A stretch of DNA of 13,772 nucleotides from CADEED01 sp035761265. GTDB lineage: Bacteria > Pseudomonadota > Gammaproteobacteria > Steroidobacterales > Steroidobacteraceae. This document shows, piece after piece, positions 1 through 6,261 of this stretch; within the stretch, counting starts at the first letter, position 1, and the number at the start of each line of letters is the position of its first letter. The notes under the pieces are model-generated. The model was not told the DNA's origin and made no database searches. It worked only from the letters and a program-made list of their open reading frames with translations. The DNA is taken from positions 1-13,772 of the forward strand of contig DASTRL010000304.1 of assembly GCA_035761265.1 (NCBI GenBank), read 5' to 3'. A program made the position numbers and the translations under genes.

Positions 1-1
1 T

Positions 2-208
2 GTGATGACGCCGCCGACGCTCGGTGGGTTCAGCGAGGGACGCGGCGAGTTCTATGCCGTGGACACGTTCGACGACCGTGACATCCTGGTGCGCTTCGTG
101 ATTTCGGACGTGAAACCGGACTCGGTGCGTTTCGAGCAGGCTTTCTCCGCGGATGGCGGCAAGAGCTGGGAGGTCAACTGGATCGCGGTGGACACGCGCG
201 TCCCATGA
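2..208 (+). CDS. 3' end of a conserved hypothetical protein (DUF1579-like)
   Basis: Only the C-terminal ~68 residues are in the window. The frame is open at the left edge, so the true start is probably outside, and the GTG/ATG at bases 2-7 is likely internal. The visible part has the pattern GRGEFY ... ILVRFVISDVKPDSVRFEQA ... DGGKSWEVNWI. I associate this with small conserved hypothetical proteins of a DUF1579-like or lipocalin-like beta fold; that link is from memory and unverified. No signal peptide or membrane segment can be judged from the fragment. The stop overlaps the start of the SemiSWEET gene by 4 bp (ATGA), which indicates co-transcription and probably translational coupling. Function unknown. 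Confidence 0.7.
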   Translation: MMTPPTLGGFSEGRGEFYAVDTFDDRDILVRFVISDVKPDSVRFEQAFSADGGKSWEVNWIAVDTRVP

Positions 209-453
209 GCGAATGGTTTGGCTATGTGGCGGCGCTGCTGACCACGGGTTCCTTCGTGCCGCAGGCCATCATGACCATCCGCTCGCGCAATACGAGCGGC
301 ATCTCGCTGGCCATGTACGTGATCTTCACGGCCGGTGTCGCCCTGTGGCTGGTGTACGGCATCGCGCTCGAATCGTGGCCCATGATCCTGGCCAACTCCG
401 TGACGCTGTGCCTCGCGGCGACCATCCTCGCGCTGAAACTCCGTTTCGGGTGA
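205..453 (+). CDS. SemiSWEET / MtN3-PQ-loop family small transporter
   Basis: This 82-residue protein is almost entirely hydrophobic and has three predicted transmembrane helices (about residues 5-24, 34-53 and 58-78). That is the size and topology of bacterial SemiSWEETs, which pair to form a sugar pore in the inner membrane. The PQ motif is present (FVPQ at residues 17-20), followed by the family-typical IRSRNTSGISLAMY stretch. By family knowledge it would carry a small sugar or similar solute by facilitated diffusion; the substrate cannot be read from sequence. The ATG at 205 overlaps the preceding stop (ATGA), which fixes the start. The gene ends 4 bp from the stop of the convergent EpsI-like gene, with no terminator visible between them. 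Confidence 0.9.
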   Translation: MSEWFGYVAALLTTGSFVPQAIMTIRSRNTSGISLAMYVIFTAGVALWLVYGIALESWPMILANSVTLCLAATILALKLRFG

Positions 454-457
454 TCGG

Positions 458-976
458 CTATTCGCTTCTGGCGGCGGCCACCGTCACCACCAGCCACGGA
501 GCCGCGGTGCGCTCGAGCGTGGCGCTCCAGTACCAGGAGGAGACGTCGGTGAAACTGCGGCCTTCCTCATCGCGAATCTGCTCGCAGATCTCGCGCGTCG
601 CGCCATCGCGGCGTGCCGCGAAGCAGCGCCACAGGCTGCCGTCGCGATCGGTGTGGATCCGCGCGGCCTCGACCTCGAAGCCCCAACCTCGATAGCAGTC
701 TTCGGCCGGGTGCAGCTTGCGCGTGGCAACGGTCACGCGCCGCATGAGGATGTCGCGCTGTCCGTCGGTGAAACGCGCCACCGCGCCCGGGAAGTCGCCG
801 AGGAAGCGCGTTTCCTGCGGGCTGAGCGGCACGGGGGTCAGTGGCCGGCCCTCGAACTCGTGCGGCCACGGCCGCGCCAGATGCTGGTCCGGCAGGTCAT
901 GCGTGCGGTGCGTGGCGACCAGGGGCGCGGCGGCGGCGAGCACCATGGTGACGAACAGCCACTGCGCGGCGTTCAT
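458..976 (-). CDS. EpsI-like exosortase-associated protein
   Basis: This 172-residue protein starts with a hydrophobic segment (about residues 4-21) that could be a signal peptide or membrane anchor. The rest should lie in the periplasm. The motif HPAEDCYRGWGF (residues 89-100) resembles the HSPxxC...GxGW region of EpsI (DUF3485) proteins, which accompany exosortases either as separate genes or fused to them. At 172 residues it is somewhat shorter than the EpsI proteins I know. The start at 976 was chosen because it overlaps the exosortase stop by 4 bp (ATGA); the same frame runs much further upstream but only as a shadow of the exosortase gene. It is the last gene of the VIT-VWA/exosortase operon. 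The exact role of EpsI proteins is not settled; this one probably assists substrate processing. Conserved Cys94 and His89 are the residues to note. Confidence 0.72.
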   Translation of the reverse strand: MNAAQWLFVTMVLAAAAPLVATHRTHDLPDQHLARPWPHEFEGRPLTPVPLSPQETRFLGDFPGAVARFTDGQRDILMRRVTVATRKLHPAEDCYRGWGFEVEAARIHTDRDGSLWRCFAARRDGATREICEQIRDEEGRSFTDVSSWYWSATLERTAAPWLVVTVAAARSE

Positions 977-1821
977 GGTGACACCGCGAAGCGCGGCGCA
1001 CGTCGGGTGCGCCTGCCGCTTGTCTGCAGATGCTCGCTGGCCAGCAGCAGCAAGCCCACCAGGGCGAAAGTGAACATGCCCACCGCCGGGTGCAGCCACG
1101 CCGGCGGCGCCGAATCCGCGGTTTCGATCAGGAACAGCAATGCCGCGCGCAGGCTGTTGGCGGCGAGCACGACGGGCAGCACGAACGCCAGCGACCCGAG
1201 CATCGCGCGCCAGCAGAGGCGCGCGCGCATCGCGGCCAGCACCGTGCACAGCAGGCTGCCGGTCCACAGCATGCGCACGCCGCTGCACGGTGCGTCGACC
1301 ACCACGGTGCGGCCATGTTCGACCATGCTCGTGCCCATCCGGACCACGTCGCCGCCGAAGGCGTTCAGCAGGCCCGTGGCACCCGCCGCCGTGATGGTGC
1401 GCAGTGGATAGCCCACGTAGAACTGCAGCGACGCGATCACCGGCACCGACAACAGCAACAGGCAGATCACCGCAGGTAGTTTGTCGCGCGCGCCGCCGAC
1501 GCTGATCCAGCTGCAGCCCAGCGCCGCCACCGCGGCCAGCGCGCGCGGCAGCGGCGGGGCGAAGGGCGCCAGCAGCGCGTACAAGAGCGTGAACGCGGCG
1601 GCCGCGAGCAGCAAGGGGTCGCGCGCGTTCCAGCGCCATCCCCGGCGCGGCCAGCTCGAGGCCACCGCCGCGAGCAGCGCGACCAGCGCCCAGGGCTCGT
1701 CCGACCCGTCGTCGAGGCGCTCGACGTACCAGCGCCACACCGGCCAGAAGCAGGCCGCGTGGGCTGCCATGACAAGGCCGGCCGGCAACCCCGCGGCGGT
1801 CTTGACGACATCAGTCCGCAC
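973..1821 (-). CDS. Exosortase (exosortase/archaeosortase family membrane transpeptidase)
   Basis: An integral inner-membrane protein of 282 residues with about seven or eight hydrophobic helices. The exosortase triad is visible in the correct order: Cys179 in PCSGVRMLW, Arg225 in ANSLRAALLF and His244 in AWLHPAVGMF. Family members are thought to cleave PEP-CTERM-type tails and transfer the protein to another anchor. The gene follows the VIT-VWA gene, whose product carries such a tail, and precedes an EpsI-like gene with a 4-bp overlap. I chose the GTG at 1821: it has an AGGA Shine-Dalgarno about 10 bases upstream and overlaps the preceding gene by only 11 bp. An ATG at 1869 would give a 59-bp overlap and a non-hydrophobic extension; an ATG at 1770 would remove part of the N-terminus. 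The subtype cannot be assigned by eye. Confidence 0.9.
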   Translation of the reverse strand: MRTDVVKTAAGLPAGLVMAAHAACFWPVWRWYVERLDDGSDEPWALVALLAAVASSWPRRGWRWNARDPLLLAAAAFTLLYALLAPFAPPLPRALAAVAALGCSWISVGGARDKLPAVICLLLLSVPVIASLQFYVGYPLRTITAAGATGLLNAFGGDVVRMGTSMVEHGRTVVVDAPCSGVRMLWTGSLLCTVLAAMRARLCWRAMLGSLAFVLPVVLAANSLRAALLFLIETADSAPPAWLHPAVGMFTFALVGLLLLASEHLQTSGRRTRRAPRFAVSP

Positions 1822-3838
1822 GCGACCGATTCCTGCGGCGGCGCGCCCAGGCGGCGAGCGCACCGGCAATGCCCACGAGCGCGATCAGCTCGGGCTCGGG
1901 CGAGGTGGGCACCGGTCCGCCGACCGCCAGGTCGCTCACGCCCTGTGGCAGCGGCAGCGGTTGCGTCACTTTCTGCGTGTCGGCGGGCCGCGGATTGCGC
2001 ACCACCTGGTCGACCGCGATGAACGAGGTGTAGTTGGTCAGCAGGTGATATTGCAGGCCGAGCTGCGTGATCTGCTGGACGCGCTCGGGCGCATCCTGCA
2101 GGTGCTGATAGTCGTCGAGCCGCTGGATGCGGCTGCGGGCCCACAGATATCGCAGCGCCGTATTGTCCCTGGACCAGGGGGTGCTCTTCAGATCGAACAC
2201 CTTCTGGTACTTGCCGTCGCCGGCGATACCCTGCAGCACGAGCTGTCCCTCGCGCTTGCCGCGGTACTTGCCGAAGACGATCACCGGACGTTCGGCGAGC
2301 ACGTCGGGGATGCCTGGCGGCTCCACGTCGTAGATTTCGAAGTCCTTGCTGGTGAGCTTCGCCTTGGTCAGCACCGGGGATTCGATGTAGCGGCGCAGTT
2401 CCTCGGCACGTTCATCGGCTTCGCCGTCATTGGTGACGATGAAGGGCTCGCCCTGGCCGACGTGCGCCATGCCTTCGATGATGTAGCGATTCACGGCCGT
2501 GCCGATGCCGAACGCGAACACGTTCGCGTTGCCGAGGTTGTTGCGGATCAGGTCGAAGGCCTGCGTCTCGACCGAGACATATCCGTCGGTGACGATGACG
2601 ATGCTGCGCGCGCGGTCCTCGCCGCCCGGCAGCGCCAGCGCGCGTTGCAGCGCCGGCAGCAGCTCGGTGCCGCCGCCGCCTTGCTGGTGGTTCATGAGCG
2701 CGATCGCGAGCTTCACGTTCTCGGGTGTGGCCGGCAGCGGCGCGGGCGCGAGCACCGCCGAATCGCCGGCGAACAGCAGCAGGTTGAACGTGTCCGTCGG
2801 GCGCAGGTTGCCGAGCAGGTTGCGCATCAGCACCTTGGTGACCTCGAGCGGGAAACCGTTCATCGAGCCCGACACGTCGACGATGAATACGTAGTCGCGC
2901 GCGGTGACCTGCGCGGGCACCACGCGCTTCGGCGGCTCGATCATCGCCAGGAAGTATTTGTCCGCGCCATCCTCGTACAGCATCAGCCCGGATTCGACGG
3001 CGCCGCCGGCGAGCTGGTAGCGCAGGATGAAATCGCGATTGCCGCCGTTGCCGGCCTCCTTGAGCAACTCCACGTCGGCGCGATGCGCGTCACGGTAGGC
3101 GACGTGCACGCGATGCGACGAGGAGCCGGTGTCCTTGATCGGGATTCCCGAATTGATCGCCGCGTGCAGCGTGAATTCGCTGGTGGGCTCTTCGCCCTGG
3201 TGCAGGTAGGGGTTCGATTGCCAGCGGTCGGCCTGCGGCACGGGCAGGCCGAGCTCTCCCTTGCTCACGTAGCGCGGGCCGACGACGGTCGGGTACACGA
3301 ACTCGTAGATCGAGTTCGTGGGCACGATGAGTTCGGTGTAGCGCAGCTCCACGTCCACCACGTCGCCGGGGAGAATGTTGGCGACCTTCATCTTGAAGAC
3401 GTTCGGGCGGTGCTGCTCGAGCAGCGCGGCGCTCTTGCCCGCGGCCTTGGCGGCGGCGTACTCGGCGCGCGCCTGCTGCTTCTCGCGGATCTGCGCCACG
3501 ACGCGCCGCTCGCCGATGACCATGGTCAACCCATGCACGGCGGCGCGCGTCGAGCCGGGGAACACGTACTCGGCTTCGATGGGAGTCTTGCCGTCGTTGC
3601 GGTAGCGCTGCGTCACCGTGACGTCGGCGATCACGCCGGCGATCGACACCTGCACGTCGGTCGACTTGAGCGGCAGTTGCTCCGTGCCGCTGTCGCCGTG
3701 CACGAAGAAGTAGGGCGACAGCGTGCGGTCGGCGCCGTCCTCGCCCTCGGCACCCTGCGCCAGCGCCAGCGCCATCGCAGGCAGGCAGCCCAGCGTCGTC
3801 AACACCATCCATCGGAACAGCGCGCGCAGCATTCTCAT
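1811..3838 (-). CDS. VIT and VWA domain protein with PEP-CTERM-like C-terminal sorting signal
   Basis: A 675-residue exported protein. Residues 1-28 form a signal peptide (Arg-rich start, hydrophobic core, ALALAQG). Residues ~35-175 are a VIT (vault/inter-alpha-trypsin) domain, with the typical VTQRYRNDGKTPIEAEYVFP stretch followed by IREKQQARAEYAAAKAAGKS. Residues ~315-490 are a von Willebrand A domain with an intact MIDAS: DVSGS at 321-325, a GGGGTEL Thr and an IVIVTDGY Asp. The C-terminus has SPEPE, a short hydrophobic helix and an Arg cluster (WARRRRNR), which is PEP-CTERM architecture. It is the first gene of the exosortase operon and so the probable dedicated substrate. VIT-VWA proteins are also known partners of proteobacterial sortases (the 'marine proteobacterial sortase target' group) and of the Bacteroidetes XrtN exosortase. 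The role is probably metal-dependent adhesion or protein binding at the cell surface. The ATG at 3838 has a GGGAG Shine-Dalgarno six bases upstream. Confidence 0.92.
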   Translation of the reverse strand: MRMLRALFRWMVLTTLGCLPAMALALAQGAEGEDGADRTLSPYFFVHGDSGTEQLPLKSTDVQVSIAGVIADVTVTQRYRNDGKTPIEAEYVFPGSTRAAVHGLTMVIGERRVVAQIREKQQARAEYAAAKAAGKSAALLEQHRPNVFKMKVANILPGDVVDVELRYTELIVPTNSIYEFVYPTVVGPRYVSKGELGLPVPQADRWQSNPYLHQGEEPTSEFTLHAAINSGIPIKDTGSSSHRVHVAYRDAHRADVELLKEAGNGGNRDFILRYQLAGGAVESGLMLYEDGADKYFLAMIEPPKRVVPAQVTARDYVFIVDVSGSMNGFPLEVTKVLMRNLLGNLRPTDTFNLLLFAGDSAVLAPAPLPATPENVKLAIALMNHQQGGGGTELLPALQRALALPGGEDRARSIVIVTDGYVSVETQAFDLIRNNLGNANVFAFGIGTAVNRYIIEGMAHVGQGEPFIVTNDGEADERAEELRRYIESPVLTKAKLTSKDFEIYDVEPPGIPDVLAERPVIVFGKYRGKREGQLVLQGIAGDGKYQKVFDLKSTPWSRDNTALRYLWARSRIQRLDDYQHLQDAPERVQQITQLGLQYHLLTNYTSFIAVDQVVRNPRPADTQKVTQPLPLPQGVSDLAVGGPVPTSPEPELIALVGIAGALAAWARRRRNRSRAD
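1814..1909 (-). other. PEP-CTERM-like sorting signal of the VIT-VWA protein
   Basis: The last 32 codons encode the tripartite signal: Pro-Glu-Pro at residues 647-649 followed by a Glu, a hydrophobic stretch LIALVGIAGALAAW, and the basic cluster ARRRRNRSR just before the stop. The motif is PEPE rather than the usual PEPS/PEPA, but spacing and composition fit exosortase recognition. The proline-rich run before it (PVPTSPEPE) would act as a linker. Confidence 0.82.
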
Positions 3839-3986
3839 CGACGTCTCCCGGTTTGTTAGCTGTATCCGGGATTGAAGCGCGCGGCCGCGGCGCGCCTCGG
3901 GCGCAACGGTGGCAAACCGCCGCCGGATTGTGGCGAAAAAGGGATGGCTGCTTTGCTAAGCTCGCGCGCAACCGCAGGGGGTCACA
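3839..3986. promoter_or_regulatory. Divergent intergenic region between the exosortase operon and the permease
   Basis: These 148 bases separate two divergently transcribed genes and must hold both promoters. For the permease, an extended -10-like element TGCTAAGCT at 3954-3962 is the best candidate, without a clear -35 at proper spacing. The ribosome-binding site AGGGGG lies at about 3976-3981, before the TTG start. On the other strand I see the GGGAG Shine-Dalgarno of the VIT-VWA gene but no convincing promoter hexamers. No operator-like palindrome stands out. Confidence 0.35.
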
Positions 3987-5363
3987 TTGAACGCAACCGA
4001 CATTCCCATTCCCGGATCCGCCGGTTCACGACTGTCGAAGTCCCTGCTCGCGCGCCACCTCGTGATGATCTCCATCGGCGGCATCATCGGCGGCGGTGTG
4101 TTCGTCGGCAGCAGCGGGGCCATCGCCACCATCGGCCCGGCGGTGGTGCTGAGCTACATCTCGGCCGGCATCGTCGTGTTCTCGGTGATCTGGCTGCTGG
4201 CGCGCATGGCCATGGATCAGCCGGGACTCGGTTCGTTCACCGAGTACGTGCGAGCGGCACTCGGCAACGGCGCGGGATTCGTCACCGGCTGGCTGTACTG
4301 GTGGTTCTGGGTGGTGGTGGTGGCGTTCGAGGCGCTGGTGGGTGCGCAGACCGCGCAGGCCTGGCTGCCGAGGTTCGAGGTCTGGCAGATCGGGCTCGGG
4401 CTCATGCTGGTGCTGACCGCGGTCAATCTTTCCTCGGCGCGTTCGTACGGCGAGTTCGAATTCTGGTTCGCGTCGATCAAGGTCGCGGCCATCGTCGTGT
4501 TCATCGTCATCGCCGCCGGCTGGCTGATGGGCGTGCAGAATCCCTCGAGTCCGGGACTTGCGAATCTCACGGCTCACCAGGGATTCGCGCCGTTCGGCTG
4601 GCTCGCGATCCTGAGCGGCACCACCACGGTGATCTTCTCGATGGTGGGTGCGGAGATCGTCACGGTCGCGGCCGCGGAGTCGGCCGAATCGAACCGCACG
4701 ATGTCGCGGCTCGCGGCCAACGTGGTGCTGCGCATCCTGCTGTTCTACGTGCTCTCGATCGCGCTGATCCTCTGCATCGTGCCGTGGAACGAGTTCAAGG
4801 CCGGTGATTCCACCTTCGCGCTGGCGCTGGCGCGCATGGGAGTGCCGGCCGCGGCCACGATCATGAACGTGATCGTGCTGACCGCGGTGCTCTCCTGCCT
4901 CAACTCCGGCGTGTACGTCACGGCGCGCGTGCTGTTCGCCATGGCCGACAGGGGTGACGCGCCGCGCTGGCTCACCGCGGTGAACCGGCGCCAGGTGCCG
5001 GCGCGCGCCATCCTGCTGGGCAGCGCCTTCGGCTTCATCGTGATGCTGCTCAACTGGATCGCGCCCGAGAAGCTGTTCAACTTCCTGATGAACTCCTCCG
5101 GCGCGCTGATGATGTTCACCTACACGTTCGTCGCGCTGGCGCACTACCGCTTTCCGTACTCACGGCCGGAGCTGCGCACCGCGGGCGGCGCTCGCTGGAT
5201 CGCGGGCGGCGCGGCGCTCGCCATGCTGGCCGTGATGGTCGCGATGGGCTTCATGCCGAACAAGCAGCCGGAGATGCAGGCCAGCCTCGCCTGCCTGGGC
5301 GTGATCGTGATCGCGCTGTTCGTCAAACGCGCGCTGAAAAGGGGGACAGTCCCGGTTTCCTAG
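3987..5363 (+). CDS. Amino-acid permease, APC superfamily (AAT/GABA-permease-like)
   Basis: A 458-residue inner-membrane protein with about 12 transmembrane helices, the usual size for APC transporters. The helix-1 substrate-binding motif GGIIGGGVFVGSS is at residues 31-43, preceded by the typical LSKSLLARHLVMISI. Later conserved stretches include SYGEFEFWFASIKVAAI and NSGVYVTARVLFAMADRGDAP, characteristic of the AAT branch (GabP, AnsP, ProY, CycA). By family it should take up an amino acid or GABA by proton symport; the substrate cannot be fixed. Translation probably starts at the TTG at 3987, with a GGGGGT element just upstream; no ATG in this frame precedes helix 1. The last codons (KRGTVPVS, then the stop) are read from an inverted repeat, so the native C-terminus may have been altered by repeat insertion. 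It is a single gene facing a convergent hydrolase. Confidence 0.9.
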   Translation: MNATDIPIPGSAGSRLSKSLLARHLVMISIGGIIGGGVFVGSSGAIATIGPAVVLSYISAGIVVFSVIWLLARMAMDQPGLGSFTEYVRAALGNGAGFVTGWLYWWFWVVVVAFEALVGAQTAQAWLPRFEVWQIGLGLMLVLTAVNLSSARSYGEFEFWFASIKVAAIVVFIVIAAGWLMGVQNPSSPGLANLTAHQGFAPFGWLAILSGTTTVIFSMVGAEIVTVAAAESAESNRTMSRLAANVVLRILLFYVLSIALILCIVPWNEFKAGDSTFALALARMGVPAAATIMNVIVLTAVLSCLNSGVYVTARVLFAMADRGDAPRWLTAVNRRQVPARAILLGSAFGFIVMLLNWIAPEKLFNFLMNSSGALMMFTYTFVALAHYRFPYSRPELRTAGGARWIAGGAALAMLAVMVAMGFMPNKQPEMQASLACLGVIVIALFVKRALKRGTVPVS

Positions 5364-5387
5364 AAAACCGGGACTGTCCCCCTTTTC
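5336..5387. repeat. Perfect 23-bp inverted repeat (REP-like palindrome), likely bidirectional terminator
   Basis: Arms 5336-5358 and 5365-5387 are exact reverse complements, with the six-base loop CCTAGA between them. The core is GGGGGACAGTCCCGG. Each arm starts GAAAA and its complement ends TTTTC, so a transcript from either side forms a very stable hairpin with a 3' U-run partly inside the stem. This suits a shared terminator for the convergent permease and hydrolase genes. The left arm is translated as the permease C-terminus and the stop TAG (5361-5363) is in the loop. The last two bases of the right arm lie in the hydrolase stop codon. The form resembles dispersed extragenic palindromes (REP/BIME type) of other proteobacteria. 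I see one copy in this window, so its dispersed nature is inference. Confidence 0.85.
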
Positions 5388-6216
5388 ACAACCGCTTCTC
5401 GATCCAGCCGCGAATGTCGGCCATGACGGCTTCCTTGCCGATGTCGTTCAGCGGATCATGGAAATACCCTTCGTAGAGCTTCAGCGTCTTGTCGGGAGAA
5501 CCGGCGCGCGCGTAAAACTCCTGGCTGCCTTCCGGACGCGTCACCGCATCCCTGGTGCCATGGATGATCAGCAGAGGCAGCGTGAACTGTGGAAAATCGC
5601 GCTTGAGGCGTTCATCGGCGCGCACCATCTCGGCCACCGTCCTGGTGGGCTGCACCTCGTTGGCCAGCAACGGATCGTCGATCAGTGCCTGCACGACCTT
5701 CGGATCCCGAGAGAAGTCCTTCTTGGGCAGCTTCAGCACGTGCGCATGCGGCGCGAGATGCGCCAGGCCCCTGAGCACGGCGAGCGCGAAATCCGGCGCC
5801 GGCACGCGGTAGGCAAAGCTCTCGCAGATGAGCCCGGCGATCTGCCGCTGGTTGTCGAGCACGTAGTTGCAGGCCACGACGCCGCCCGCGCTGTGCCCGA
5901 GGATGAAAATCGGCAGCCCTGGTTCCCGCGAGCGCGCGAGTTTCACCGTCAGGTCCAGGTCGCCCTGGTAGTCGGCAAAGGTCTCGACGTAGTAGCGCTC
6001 GCCGTCGGATTTGCCACGACCCCGGTAGTCGAGCGCGTAGACCGCGAGGCCGCTGCCTGCCAACTGCTGCGCGGTCCAGATGTAGTAGCCGCTGTGCGAA
6101 TTGAAACCGTGCGACAGCACGACGACGCCACGAATGTTGCCCTCGGGTCGCCAGGAGCGATTGAAGATCCGCAGGCCGCCTGCGCCATCGAGCCATTCTT
6201 CGTTGCAGACAGGCAT
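5386..6216 (-). CDS. Alpha/beta hydrolase, monoacylglycerol-lipase-like
   Basis: A 276-residue serine hydrolase with the full apparatus visible: oxyanion motif HGF (36-38), nucleophile elbow GHSAGG with Ser109, acid Asp223 in HGTRDAVTRP, and His253 in GYFHDPLND. The N-terminal VVVLSHGFNSHSGYY and ALDYRGRGKSDGER stretches are typical of the Hydrolase_4/monoglyceride lipase group (yeast Yju3, bacterial lysophospholipase-like), whose members cleave monoacylglycerols or lysolipids. There is no signal peptide, so it should be cytoplasmic. I prefer the ATG at 6216, with AAGG six bases and GGGAGG about 13 bases upstream. An in-frame ATG at 6249 would add 11 residues but has no ribosome-binding site. 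The gene lies 45 bp downstream of the TpsB gene on the same strand and may share its transcript; a functional link is not evident. Confidence 0.9.
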   Translation of the reverse strand: MPVCNEEWLDGAGGLRIFNRSWRPEGNIRGVVVLSHGFNSHSGYYIWTAQQLAGSGLAVYALDYRGRGKSDGERYYVETFADYQGDLDLTVKLARSREPGLPIFILGHSAGGVVACNYVLDNQRQIAGLICESFAYRVPAPDFALAVLRGLAHLAPHAHVLKLPKKDFSRDPKVVQALIDDPLLANEVQPTRTVAEMVRADERLKRDFPQFTLPLLIIHGTRDAVTRPEGSQEFYARAGSPDKTLKLYEGYFHDPLNDIGKEAVMADIRGWIEKRL

Positions 6217-6261
6217 GACATGCCTTATACCTCCCGTGCGAGGCGGCATCCATGAAGTTTG

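Noticed and set aside
977..1738. Upstream extension of the EpsI-like frame through the exosortase gene
   Set aside because: The exosortase triad and membrane helices are in another frame here. The ATGA overlap at 973-976 gives the natural start.
1481..3859. Plus-strand open frame of 792 codons opposite the VIT-VWA gene
   Set aside because: It is antisense to a gene with clear VIT, VWA and PEP-CTERM features; its translation is His/Arg/Ala-rich without any domain. Long antisense frames are common in GC-rich DNA.
6217..6249. Earlier ATG at 6249 as hydrolase start
   Set aside because: No ribosome-binding site precedes it, and the 11 extra residues do not look like part of the hydrolase fold. 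It cannot be excluded.
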